Positions 51,766 to 60,355 of a DNA stretch of 64,000 bases are shown here, one piece after another (the stretch's first letter is position 1; each line of letters begins with the position of its first letter). The DNA is taken from NCBI GenBank assembly GCA_034430895.1, contig DAOUDW010000042.1, positions 1 through 64,000 on the forward strand, read 5' to 3'. Source of the DNA: WVZH01 sp034430895 (GTDB lineage Bacteria > Chloroflexota > Anaerolineae > Anaerolineales > E44-bin32). A program made the position numbers and the translations under genes. The notes under the pieces are model-generated. The model searched no databases. It saw only the letters and a list, made by a program, of their open reading frames with translations, and was not told the origin of the DNA.

Positions 51766-52920
51766 CTAGGTTTGAACAGGCCACAGGCTCTCGAAGGAAT
51801 CCGTCAGCAGATTGCCGATGGCTTTCTCGAAACTCTGCGCAGGAAGGACGTCGCCGTCTGGTTCTACATACAAGTTGGATTGGCCGGTGGCTTCTGGTGC
51901 TATTTCCAGTTCGAGGGCCAATGGGTTGGTTGACGAGTGGGGTACCGGAAGATCCCAGATCAAATCCATTCCGAGGATGGCGATATGCTCACGGGCTTCG
52001 CTTAGCGCGGCTGCCAATGCCTCGCTGCGTTCCGATGCCGATAGCGACATCGCCGTAACGCCAAGACTTGCAATCCGTTTGAGGTGTTCGTTCAGGGACG
52101 CGGCGTTCTCGGGTGTGATCGTCAGGTGCGCGGCGGTGTTAACTTCTGATGCGAGGGCATTTTTCAACCCCATTTCGCTTTTCGGATCGGAAGGATCGAT
52201 TACCACGAGGATGTGATCCAGACCCGCCTGGGCCAGTTCTTCGAGGTATGCTGCTTGTGCCAGGCGTTTACCGTTCGTAAGGAGGCCAGTGACCTGCCCC
52301 AGGTTTTCGGCGTGCGAAATGAGTTCACGCAGGTCGTCACGCAGGGTAGGCTCTCCTCCTGTGAAAGTGACGTGAGGTACACCGGCTTCCCAGATCGTGT
52401 TAATAACCGTTTTCCATTCTTCCGTGTTTAATTCACGATCCACGCGGCGCTTTGCCAGTGGATCGACCGCGCCGCTTTGGTCGCAGCGATAAGTCAAGGC
52501 CAGGTCCATACGGTAGGGTGCAGATGGGGTTTCGTCGAGCGGATCCTTACGCTCGAAATCGAGGAACATGACAGGGTCGACTTGCGGGTTCGTGGCCAGG
52601 GTTTCGACCTGGTCCCGGAATTCCTGATGGTCTTTGATGGCGCGTTTTCGACCAACGCGGTAGCGTTCGGAGATGACTCGAGCTGCTTCTTCTTCGCTGG
52701 CTCCCTGAACGAGCAGGTAGGCGTGTTCGCTGGCGGTGTTATTCAGATGCAGAACCGTCGCCGCGTTAACGATCATTACGCCCATACCCTCGTCCTCGAT
52801 GCGAAGATGTAAACGATATTGAAGGGGCGCGTCATCCGGCGTTTTCCAGTGATAGAGCCCTGGCTTGAGGGGTTCGGGAATGATGGGGGGCGCAAAAAAA
52901 CGCGTTAGGATCGAATTCAT
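51766..52920 (-). CDS. Radical SAM-like pseudoenzyme with PqqD-like domain
   Basis: A 384-residue paralogue of the next upstream protein, collinear with it. It has an N-terminal PqqD/RRE-like domain (about 20-105), then the segment TPSAPYRMDLALTYRC and a radical SAM barrel (VTFTGGEPTLRDDL). The cluster motif CxxxCxxC is destroyed. Cys146 remains, but the second and third cysteines are Gly150 and Asp153, and Cys146 is the only cysteine in the protein. The SPASM region is cut short after YVEPDGDVLPAQSF, where the active paralogue has cysteines. It cannot hold the SAM cluster and probably serves as a recognition or scaffold partner. It lies 13 bases after the active gene. Confidence 0.85.
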   Translation of the reverse strand: MNSILTRFFAPPIIPEPLKPGLYHWKTPDDAPLQYRLHLRIEDEGMGVMIVNAATVLHLNNTASEHAYLLVQGASEEEAARVISERYRVGRKRAIKDHQEFRDQVETLATNPQVDPVMFLDFERKDPLDETPSAPYRMDLALTYRCDQSGAVDPLAKRRVDRELNTEEWKTVINTIWEAGVPHVTFTGGEPTLRDDLRELISHAENLGQVTGLLTNGKRLAQAAYLEELAQAGLDHILVVIDPSDPKSEMGLKNALASEVNTAAHLTITPENAASLNEHLKRIASLGVTAMSLSASERSEALAAALSEAREHIAILGMDLIWDLPVPHSSTNPLALELEIAPEATGQSNLYVEPDGDVLPAQSFEKAIGNLLTDSFESLWPVQT

Positions 52921-52933
52921 CGGCGTCTTCCTT

Positions 52934-54319
52934 TCATGTCTCTTGTTTCTGGAGCAGGAAGGGTACTTCGATATTGTGCGGAAACGGTGATTGTTCCTGG
53001 TTGAGAAGCGTTAAAGGACAACCACCACCACATACATCAAACACTTCACACTTCCGGCATTCATCCGGGGCATACCGCCGTTCGCGCAGCCAAAGGGCAA
53101 TGTCGTGTTCCCAGATTGACTCCCACGAATCCGAGAGGATATTACCAAGTGGTTGATAGAAAGATTGGCAGGGGATCACGGCGCCATCCGGTTCGACGCA
53201 CATGTTGTACATCGCGGCTGTACATGCCTTGACACCAAGTTCCATCTGGATGGGATCGAAATGGCAGTACTGCGTCGGGGTGTACCAGATCAAACGCTGA
53301 CCATACCGTTGTGTGCGTCGACGTGCTTCTTCGAGCAGGGGCGGTAGCTGGTCTTCCGGGATTCCTGTACCAACTTCATTACCGCGGCCAGCATGGATCA
53401 ACGCATTGCAGCCAATAGTCGGAACACCCAAGTCGGAAAGGAAGGCAATCGTCTCGCCGATTTCGGCTGCGTTGTCCGCCAGCAGCGTTGTGTTGGTCAT
53501 GACATATAGATTCAGGTCCACGGCATTGCGGATACCCTCTACGGTATCCTGCCAGGCCCCTGTGGTGCGCAACATCCTGTCATGGATTTCGGCGTTGTGA
53601 GATTCGAGCGTGATCTGAACGTGATCCAAACCGGCATCCACGAGCTCTTGCAGGTAGGCGCGATCCGCCAGACGTCGGCCGTTGGAAAGCAATCCGGCGA
53701 TCTGACCATTTGCGCTCACCTTGGCGATCAGTTGGGGTAGATCGTTGCGCAACGTGGCTTCGCCTCCGGTAAAGCAGATGTGGGGGATGCCGAGGGCATG
53801 GATGTGGTCGATAATCTTTTCCCACGTTGCCGTGTCGAGTTCGGGATAATTTCGTGGCCTGGCGTTGTAGCAATGGGCGCAATTGGCGTTGCAACGATAG
53901 GTGATTGCCAGGTCCATGCGGTAGGGAGCAGAAGGGGTTTCCGAGAAAGGCGGGAGCAAATCAAGTTCGAGATCGCAAATCGGACAGGCGCCATTGGGAT
54001 CTGTGATTTCTTGGATCAAGGCACGCACGTCGCAGAAATCCAGCAGCGCGATTTGTTTGTTCACGCGATAGCGTTTGCGTACAGCAGAAACCGCAGCGTT
54101 TTGGGAGAAACCTTCGAGCTGAAGCCAAGCCATGAAAGTGGCTGTGGGATTGAGGTGGAAGGCACGCTGGGCATTGATCAATAACAAACCGCTGCGGTCG
54201 TCATGAACGCGCAGGTGGATTTGCACTCGATCCTCCCCGTTGATATTCGTGTAGTCATATAGGCCGGGTTTTAGATCGGCACTTCCATTCTCGGAGCCTG
54301 GGCGTTTAAAAAATTTCAT
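52934..54319 (-). CDS. Radical SAM/SPASM maturase with PqqD-like recognition domain
   Basis: A 461-residue enzyme. A PqqD/RRE-like domain (about 15-105) is followed by a CPIC pair (112-115), a radical SAM barrel with the intact cluster motif CNANCAHC (Cys143, Cys147, Cys150) and GGEATLRND, and a C-terminal SPASM domain with Cys366, Cys374, Cys384, Cys421, Cys424, Cys430 and Cys434. This is the layout of RiPP and protein maturases that form thioether or other crosslinks. The ATG at 54319 overlaps the stop of the Cys-Ala-tailed membrane protein by 4 bases, with GGTGGTGG just upstream. That tail is the most likely substrate. Confidence 0.88.
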   Translation of the reverse strand: MKFFKRPGSENGSADLKPGLYDYTNINGEDRVQIHLRVHDDRSGLLLINAQRAFHLNPTATFMAWLQLEGFSQNAAVSAVRKRYRVNKQIALLDFCDVRALIQEITDPNGACPICDLELDLLPPFSETPSAPYRMDLAITYRCNANCAHCYNARPRNYPELDTATWEKIIDHIHALGIPHICFTGGEATLRNDLPQLIAKVSANGQIAGLLSNGRRLADRAYLQELVDAGLDHVQITLESHNAEIHDRMLRTTGAWQDTVEGIRNAVDLNLYVMTNTTLLADNAAEIGETIAFLSDLGVPTIGCNALIHAGRGNEVGTGIPEDQLPPLLEEARRRTQRYGQRLIWYTPTQYCHFDPIQMELGVKACTAAMYNMCVEPDGAVIPCQSFYQPLGNILSDSWESIWEHDIALWLRERRYAPDECRKCEVFDVCGGGCPLTLLNQEQSPFPHNIEVPFLLQKQET

Positions 54320-55995
54320 CGACCACCACCGGCGCATGCACAAGCGCATCCCGCGCAGGCGCAGGCACATGCACAACTGCTGCCTCCACCACCGGAAGAC
54401 CAACTACGGGTTGAGCGAGAAGGCGGTGGTGGGGGATTGGTCGTTTTCGTAACACCGTCCGTAAATGAAGCGACATTGGAGACCAGGTTATTCGACGTGT
54501 TTTGCACACCGTTTACGATCGAGGCTGCGAATTCCGATCCTGGCAATTTCGGCAGTGTCATCCCTCGACCAGCCGACGAACTTGGTGCACGTCCCGTCGT
54601 GCGGACGGTTGTTCCGGATGTTCGATAGGATGGACGATAATGGCCCCACCATATAGGAACAAACACAGGCCCTGTGCGAAATGTGCGCTGTGTGCGGTCA
54701 TCGAAGTCATGATCGAGCATCGTCCATTCGAGGCCATCGTCGAAGCGTTGCGATCGGACTTCGGGTGTTTCAGCTTGTTCAACCTGTTTCCAGGCCTTCT
54801 CCATGATGGATTTGTAGTAATCTCGAGTTTCCTTAAGGCTGAATCCTTTCATTTTCTTTTGAACGGATTTAACCAAATCGATCATCAATTTCTGCAGCGC
54901 TGATTTTCGTTTGCGAGGAGTCTCGTCGATCATGGCCTTCAAAAACTCTTCTTCGTAAGGTCGTAAGCCATCCGGTTTGGGGGTGAGGCGTTCGAGTTCG
55001 AGTGGATCTTCTTTTACAACGCGTACTGCGTTTTTCTTGATCGTGGCGAAGAGAATCATTGTGAGAACACGATCGAGTGGGGTTTCAAGCAAAACAGCGG
55101 CTTCGATGGCCGTTAGACCGCGTTTGATCCCATGACCTTCGATAGCGATTTTAGGCGGTAGATAGGCGAGTTTGCGTCGGCGAGCGGAGAAGACCGCCAG
55201 TGCTATGAAGCCACCGAAAACGAGGACGACTCCACCACAGCACAAACCGCCCATGAGGGTTTCTTCGGATATGCCCAGTTGGTAACTGATGCTGGGTGTG
55301 AGAATCGATCCCTCGGGAACGTACTTGCGCGGGAAAGATGCTCCGAATTTGTAGGCTGTGTACCCATTGGCATCTACGTTTTCCCACGCGTATATGATCC
55401 GGCCATTAGAATCAATGTCTGGGTAAGGACTATCGTACGGCCATCCGGAAGGCGATTTGTGACAACGGGGTTCATCCGGCTGGACTCCGGGCGGAAGATG
55501 GAATACCACAAGAAGTTCTGTGGAGCCGTGGACAAATTCGCGGTCAAAGGAAGTTGGAACGAATACACCGCTGGCGTATTCGCTGTCGTCATCATCGTAG
55601 TAGAGTACATCTCGGATGCCGGAAATCGTGAAATGGACTTTGCCGGTATCGCCCGGTTGAATCTCATTTGCGCCGAGTCCCAATTCGACGCCGTACTCCA
55701 CAAAGGCTGATGGCGAGATGTTCCCGATCGGATGTCCGTCCACGCTGGCTTCTGCGCTGTAAAGATCGTAGATTTCTGTTGGCAGTCCAACATCGACGTA
55801 GTCGATCGGTGATGCATGCGTGTCGTTTGTAAAAACCATGAGATATTCGAGCCGCATGCTGCCATCTTCTTCCCAGAAGACATCGACATACATGCTGTCG
55901 AGACTGAAAGAGTAGGTCTTCGCATGGGCAGAAACCGGCGAGAGTAAAATGGCTGATAGAATGATTAACCGCAAGATCACATGGAAACGTCGCAT
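54316..55995 (-). CDS. DUF2207-type membrane protein with C-terminal Cys-Ala repeat tail
   Basis: A 559-residue protein: signal peptide (1 to about 25), DUF2207-like extracytoplasmic domain (about 26-240), one membrane helix (about 247-270) and a cytoplasmic part with an IEAAVLLETPLDRVLTMILFATIKK winged-helix-like segment. A low-complexity linker with PPPPP (521-525) and GGGG leads to a tail at 539-559. In this tail seven cysteines (541, 543, 545, 547, 550, 552, 554) alternate with alanine before GGGR at the end. The tail would lie in the cytoplasm and thus be reachable by the radical SAM enzyme encoded next. The ATG at 55995 has GAGGTGAAGG upstream; a GTG at 56004 is possible. Confidence 0.82.
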   Translation of the reverse strand: MRRFHVILRLIILSAILLSPVSAHAKTYSFSLDSMYVDVFWEEDGSMRLEYLMVFTNDTHASPIDYVDVGLPTEIYDLYSAEASVDGHPIGNISPSAFVEYGVELGLGANEIQPGDTGKVHFTISGIRDVLYYDDDDSEYASGVFVPTSFDREFVHGSTELLVVFHLPPGVQPDEPRCHKSPSGWPYDSPYPDIDSNGRIIYAWENVDANGYTAYKFGASFPRKYVPEGSILTPSISYQLGISEETLMGGLCCGGVVLVFGGFIALAVFSARRRKLAYLPPKIAIEGHGIKRGLTAIEAAVLLETPLDRVLTMILFATIKKNAVRVVKEDPLELERLTPKPDGLRPYEEEFLKAMIDETPRKRKSALQKLMIDLVKSVQKKMKGFSLKETRDYYKSIMEKAWKQVEQAETPEVRSQRFDDGLEWTMLDHDFDDRTQRTFRTGPVFVPIWWGHYRPSYRTSGTTVRTTGRAPSSSAGRGMTLPKLPGSEFAASIVNGVQNTSNNLVSNVASFTDGVTKTTNPPPPPSRSTRSWSSGGGGSSCACACACAGCACACAGGGR

Positions 55996-56031
55996 ACCCT
56001 TCACCTCACAAATGAAAAAAGGAAAGGAACC

Positions 56032-56391
56032 TCACCATTTCGGTTCCTCACTGAGTTGGTAACTCGTACCACAATATGGACAAGAGACAAGCGGAGCGCC
56101 GGCCATCATTTTAACATTGTCGGAAGTAAGTGTGCCGCCGCAGCTTCTGCAGGTGAGCGTCTCAAGCTCGATATCCCCCGAAAGTTCAATTTTCTGGATA
56201 AATTCGGTTTTCTGAACGTCCTTGCGTCCAGCGAACCAGATCAAACCGAATCCACTGGCAACGAGAATCACACCAATGATGATCCAGAGAACACCCTGAG
56301 AACTGGCGCCTGATGCAAATAGGAAAAGGACGCCGAAGAAAATCAATATTGCAGCTGCGATGTATGCAATTAACTTTCCTGATGACATCAT
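56032..56391 (-). CDS. Small two-helix membrane protein with zinc ribbon
   Basis: A 119-residue protein with two hydrophobic helices (about 8-28 and 34-54) joined by a short loop, then a cytoplasmic or linker segment and a zinc ribbon (CRSCGG at about 81-86, CPYCG at about 104-108). It is the first gene of the five-gene - strand operon and lies 27-36 bases before the Cys-Ala-tailed protein gene. The zinc ribbon may hold metal or contact partners. No family name can be given with confidence. Confidence 0.75.
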   Translation of the reverse strand: MMSSGKLIAYIAAAILIFFGVLFLFASGASSQGVLWIIIGVILVASGFGLIWFAGRKDVQKTEFIQKIELSGDIELETLTCRSCGGTLTSDNVKMMAGAPLVSCPYCGTSYQLSEEPKW

Positions 56392-56491
56392 GCCTCCCTG
56401 TTAACGATAACTTGTCTCAGTCTAGCAAATCCTTCGTTTTGAGACAATAGACAATTGATTGATTATAAACCGCTATGACTTTATTCTGGGC

Positions 56492-56519
56492 TTGACGTGA
56501 CGCTCGACTACGCTAGAAT
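56492..56519 (+). promoter_or_regulatory. Sigma-70-like promoter of the glycosyltransferase gene
   Basis: TTGACG at 56492-56497 and TAGAAT at 56514-56519 are separated by 16 bases. Transcription would start near 56526. This makes the GTG at 56528 an unlikely start and supports the TTG at 56576, which has AGGTGG at 56564-56569. Confidence 0.6.
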
Positions 56520-56575
56520 GTTAGGGCTTGTGTGCCAATCTCCCGATCCAAGCTCTCGTCGATAGGTGGTTTCCA

Positions 56576-57271
56576 TTGGTAAACACGAAAGCGTTGACCC
56601 TAATTCCAGCATGGAACGAGGTTGATTTTATCGCACCGATTGTCTCTGCGATAGTTGGACGTTATCCTGTCCTTGTGGTGGATGATGGATCCACAGATGC
56701 CACGCCTCGGGTTGCCAAGGATTTGGGTGCAACCGTGATCAGTCATCCTGAGAACCGGGGAAAGGGAATTGCATTACTCACTGGTTTCCAGTGGGCGATT
56801 GACAATCAATATGATGTCGTCATCACCCTGGATGCCGATGGACAGCACGATCCGGAAGAAATCCCAAAATTTCTTGAAGCATACGAGCAATCCGGGGCTG
56901 ATCTCATCATCGGCCGGCGTGATTTCCGGCAAATGCCTTTTCCCAACAATTTCGCCAATCGAATTGGTTCGTTCCTGCTTTCATTGGTATTGGGTCGGCG
57001 GATACTCGACAATCAGTGTGGCTATCGGCTGCATTCGCGCCAACTTCTAAAGTCTCTGGATCTGAAGGCAACGGGGTTTGAACTGGAAGTTGAGCTGGTT
57101 ATTATGGCGGTCTGTAAGGGTTTTCAATTGAATTGGGTCGATATTCGCACGATCTATGGTACAGGGAAGAAGAGTTATTTTCACCCCTGGCATGACTCCC
57201 TGCGTTTTTTAAAAATGGTCGGTTTCGCGTATCGCATGCGCCGAGCCAATGCCGGTACGAAGACGTTATAA
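56576..57271 (+). CDS. Family 2 glycosyltransferase (dolichol-phosphate-mannose-like)
   Basis: A 231-residue GT2 enzyme. It has LTLIPAWNEVDFIAPIV, the nucleotide-sugar motif VVDDGSTDATP, ENRGKGIALLTGF, the metal-binding DADGQHDPEEIP and a later NQCGYRLHSRQLL. It probably transfers a sugar from an NDP donor to a lipid carrier. No membrane helices are seen, so it would be peripheral. The TTG start is chosen from the promoter and ribosome site. It is followed by an acyltransferase gene, suggesting a lipid or glycolipid pathway. Confidence 0.87.
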   Translation: MVNTKALTLIPAWNEVDFIAPIVSAIVGRYPVLVVDDGSTDATPRVAKDLGATVISHPENRGKGIALLTGFQWAIDNQYDVVITLDADGQHDPEEIPKFLEAYEQSGADLIIGRRDFRQMPFPNNFANRIGSFLLSLVLGRRILDNQCGYRLHSRQLLKSLDLKATGFELEVELVIMAVCKGFQLNWVDIRTIYGTGKKSYFHPWHDSLRFLKMVGFAYRMRRANAGTKTL

Positions 57272-57341
57272 TCGTATGAATGATTGGAACTTCGGATTTA
57301 TCTACGGCATTTTTCTAATAGATACATTGGATGGATAAATT

Positions 57342-58250
57342 ATGAACCTTATATCTTTTATGAGTACACGAATGGCGCCAATTTTGGGACTTCTCATCGT
57401 AAAAATTCTCAATCGGGAACAGACGTACCGATTCGCGGATTGGGTGACTCGCCGCATTGTTGCCAAGAAGGATTCGGATATGATCCGTGCCGTCCGCTCG
57501 AATCAAGCCGTGGTACGCGGTTTGCCTTTCGATGCTCCAGAACTTGATGACGCCGTATTCGAGGTCATCCAAAATTCGGCTCGCGGATATGTGGATTGGT
57601 ATCGGGCTACGCATGGCGGCCCGGAAGCCGTTAAGGCATCCATCGAAATCGATCCAAAACTCATTGACTACTTCGAAGAAGCCCAGGCGGATAAACGCGG
57701 TATGGTCATCGTTGGCGCCCATATGAGCAGCTTCAATATATTGCTCCTGGCCTTGGGTGTTCACGGTTTTCCCATACAGGCACTTTCCTTTGCCAATGTT
57801 CAGGGTGGTGTGCATGTCGATAATGCCGTGCGCCGACGTTTCGGGTTGTATTTGACTCCCATATCGCCGAAATCTCTTAAAGAGGCCATTCGGCGGTTGA
57901 AAAACGGTGGTCTGGTCATGACGGCGGTGGATCGTCCTGATGTAGGGGGTGATGAGCTGGTATTCTTTGGACGAAAAGTAGTCTTGCCCATCGGGCCTGC
58001 TCGCCTGGCTGTTGCCACCAATTCTCGCGTTCTTACCGGAATGATACAGACCGTCGACATGAACAAGTACCGTGCGGTCGCCGTGCCACCGATCGATCCT
58101 GTCATCACCGGTGACCGAGACAAGGATGTCATCAATCTGGCACAGCGATACATCGAGGTTGTCGAAGAATATATCCGCAAACGACCTGGGGAGTGGCTTA
58201 TGTTTCTGCCCATATGGCCGGATGAACTCCCTTCGAAACCGGTTTCCTGA
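57342..58250 (+). CDS. LpxL/HtrB-like lysophospholipid acyltransferase
   Basis: A 302-residue protein of the LpxL/HtrB-like acyltransferase family with an N-terminal hydrophobic stretch, VIVGAHMSSFNILLLAL around the expected active site and TAVDRPDVGGDELVFFGRKVVLPIGPARLAV. The canonical HX4D/E dyad reads His127 followed by Asn132, so the acidic partner is replaced. In Chloroflexota, which mostly lack lipopolysaccharide, related proteins are thought to acylate glycolipids such as mannosides. The gene follows a GT2 glycosyltransferase by 70 bases and precedes ligA by 27. Confidence 0.8.
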   Translation: MNLISFMSTRMAPILGLLIVKILNREQTYRFADWVTRRIVAKKDSDMIRAVRSNQAVVRGLPFDAPELDDAVFEVIQNSARGYVDWYRATHGGPEAVKASIEIDPKLIDYFEEAQADKRGMVIVGAHMSSFNILLLALGVHGFPIQALSFANVQGGVHVDNAVRRRFGLYLTPISPKSLKEAIRRLKNGGLVMTAVDRPDVGGDELVFFGRKVVLPIGPARLAVATNSRVLTGMIQTVDMNKYRAVAVPPIDPVITGDRDKDVINLAQRYIEVVEEYIRKRPGEWLMFLPIWPDELPSKPVS

Positions 58251-58277
58251 TCATTGGAGAATCGAGGAATTCAACCG

Positions 58278-60314
58278 ATGACGGACGAATCGATCCGCAC
58301 GAGGGTAGAGCAGCTCAAGGATGAAATCCGGCAGCACAATTATCACTATCACGTACTTGACTCTCCCATTATCAGTGATGCCGAATTCGACCGGTTGCTG
58401 TGGGAATTAAAAGAACTCGAGGAACAATATCCGGAATTAAGGACCCCCGATTCACCCACTCAGCGTGTCGGTGGAGCGCCCGCTGAGGGGTTCCAACGTG
58501 TTCCACATCCTCGCTCCATTCTCAGTCTCGGAAATGCTTTCGATGCCGACGAAGTTCGCTCCTGGTATGCGCGAATCCGGAAGCTGGATGAGAGCGTTCA
58601 GCATGCAGTTTTTACCGTTGAGCCGAAGCTGGACGGTTTGACGGTTGTTTTGCATTACGAGGATGGCGTATTCACCCTCGGTGCCACACGCGGCGATGGC
58701 GAGACGGGCGAAGATATCACCGCCAACCTGCGAACTGTGCGAAGCTTGCCCCTCCGGATTCCGGTTGCGGATTACAAGGGAAACGTCCCCGCAAATTTGG
58801 TCGTTCGAGGGGAGGCGATTATTCTGCTCTCCGATTTCGAGGAACTCAATCAAAGATTGGCGAAAGCTGGAGAGCGCACGTATGTAAATCCCAGAAACAC
58901 GGTCTCGGGCGCGTTGCGACAACTGGACTCAAGCCTAACAGCAAAGCGGCCCATCAGTCTGCGGTGTTATGCCATTGTAGAAATAGATGGGGTCATCGCG
59001 GATACGCAATCCAAGGCGCTGGAACTGCTTGGTGAATTGGGTTTCCCGGTGGTTGAGTATCTCTCGCTGTGTAATGATATTGAAGAAGCCATCACGGCCG
59101 CAGAGAAGATGGTGCAGATTCGCGACACCATGCCATATGAAGCGGACGGCGTGGTGATCAAGTTAAATAATCTGCAGTTGTCTGAAAGTTTGGGTGTGGT
59201 TGGCAAGGATCCACGCGGCGCAATTGCCTTCAAGTTCCCGGCGCAAATTGTTACAACGAGGCTGGAGGATATCGGCATTAACGTGGGGCGAACGGGCGTG
59301 ATCACTCCCTTCGCCATTCTCGAACCCGTGGAAGTTGGCGGTGTAACCGTGCGACAAGCGACGTTACACAACTTCGATTTCATCAAGGAGAAGGACATTC
59401 GTATCGGCGATCGCGTGTTATTAAAACGCGCCGGTGACGTAATACCCTACGTGATCGGCCCGGTTCTCGATGCGCGCAGCGGAGAGGAAGCGCCTTATTC
59501 CATCCCCGAGAGCTGTCCTTCCTGTGGGGCGCAATTAGAGCGTGTCGAAGGTGAAGTGGGGGTGTATTGCGTTAATGCTGCCTGTCCTGAACAATTGATT
59601 CGCAACGTGGAACACTTCGTCTCTCGCAGTGCGATGGATATCGAAGGTATGGGGATCAAAGTCGCCAGTTTGTTGGTCGAAAAGGGATTTATTAAGGACG
59701 TCGCCGACTTGTACACATTGGATCGGGATGCCCTGTTGGAACTCGAAGGGTTTGGTGAAAAACGCGTAGACAATTTACGCGAAGCCATCGAGGAATCAAA
59801 AAACCAGTCGCTAGCTCGTTTGATCAACGCCCTGGGAATCCGAGGGGTTGGTGAAGTCGTCGCTGCAGAACTGGCGCGTCGATATAAAAACCTGGATACG
59901 CTTTCTGAGGCCAAGGTCGAAGCGTTAGAAGACGTGGAAGGTATTGGGCCCAATATTGCCACTGCCATCGTCGATTGGATGCAGGCGCCATCGAACCAAG
60001 TGTTGCTGGAAAAATTCAAGCGGGAGAAGGTTTGGCCGCAGGAAGTCGAATCCGGTAAAGTTCCAGGGCCAAAGGTGTTAGATGGTTTGACTTTCGTTCT
60101 AACGGGTGCGTTGCCAACGATGACGCGGCAGGAAGCAAAAGTGTTGATCGAGGATCATGGTGGTAAAGTAAGCAGCAGCGTGAGCAAACGAACGTCATAT
60201 GTGGTCGCGGGTGACTCTCCGGGATCGAAACTGCAGCAAGCAGAGAAAATGGATGTCCCGATCCTCGATGAAGATGGCTTGCAGCGTTTGATAAATAACG
60301 GATTGGAACGCTAA
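58278..60314 (+). CDS. ligA: NAD-dependent DNA ligase
   Basis: A 678-residue LigA, which seals nicks using NAD. The N-terminal Ia domain (NYHYHVLDSPIISDAEFDRLL) is followed by the adenylation domain with active-site Lys117 in EPKLDGLTVV, an OB fold, a four-cysteine zinc finger (CPSCGAQL with CVNAACPEQ), the helix-hairpin-helix domain and a C-terminal BRCT domain (LTFVLTGALPTMTRQEAK). GAGGA lies 9 bases before the ATG at 58278; a TTG at 58254 is less likely. The stop codon lies in the loop of a terminator hairpin. Confidence 0.96.
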   Translation: MTDESIRTRVEQLKDEIRQHNYHYHVLDSPIISDAEFDRLLWELKELEEQYPELRTPDSPTQRVGGAPAEGFQRVPHPRSILSLGNAFDADEVRSWYARIRKLDESVQHAVFTVEPKLDGLTVVLHYEDGVFTLGATRGDGETGEDITANLRTVRSLPLRIPVADYKGNVPANLVVRGEAIILLSDFEELNQRLAKAGERTYVNPRNTVSGALRQLDSSLTAKRPISLRCYAIVEIDGVIADTQSKALELLGELGFPVVEYLSLCNDIEEAITAAEKMVQIRDTMPYEADGVVIKLNNLQLSESLGVVGKDPRGAIAFKFPAQIVTTRLEDIGINVGRTGVITPFAILEPVEVGGVTVRQATLHNFDFIKEKDIRIGDRVLLKRAGDVIPYVIGPVLDARSGEEAPYSIPESCPSCGAQLERVEGEVGVYCVNAACPEQLIRNVEHFVSRSAMDIEGMGIKVASLLVEKGFIKDVADLYTLDRDALLELEGFGEKRVDNLREAIEESKNQSLARLINALGIRGVGEVVAAELARRYKNLDTLSEAKVEALEDVEGIGPNIATAIVDWMQAPSNQVLLEKFKREKVWPQEVESGKVPGPKVLDGLTFVLTGALPTMTRQEAKVLIEDHGGKVSSSVSKRTSYVVAGDSPGSKLQQAEKMDVPILDEDGLQRLINNGLER

Positions 60315-60329
60315 GCGTTCTTTTATTTT
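60306..60329 (+). terminator. Terminator overlapping the ligA stop codon
   Basis: GAACGC (60306-60311) pairs perfectly with GCGTTC (60315-60320). The three-base loop is the TAA stop codon of ligA, and TTTTATTTT follows at 60321-60329. A terminating ribosome would cover the hairpin, so the balance of termination and read-through into the next gene may depend on translation. Confidence 0.8.
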
Positions 60330-60355
60330 AAGTTGTCTCCCTGGTTCGATAAACG

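Noticed and set aside
51766..52920. Possible pseudogene status of the second radical SAM gene
   Set aside because: The frame is intact over 384 codons, tightly spaced in the operon and conserved in its RRE and barrel parts. Loss of cluster cysteines looks like functional change, not decay.
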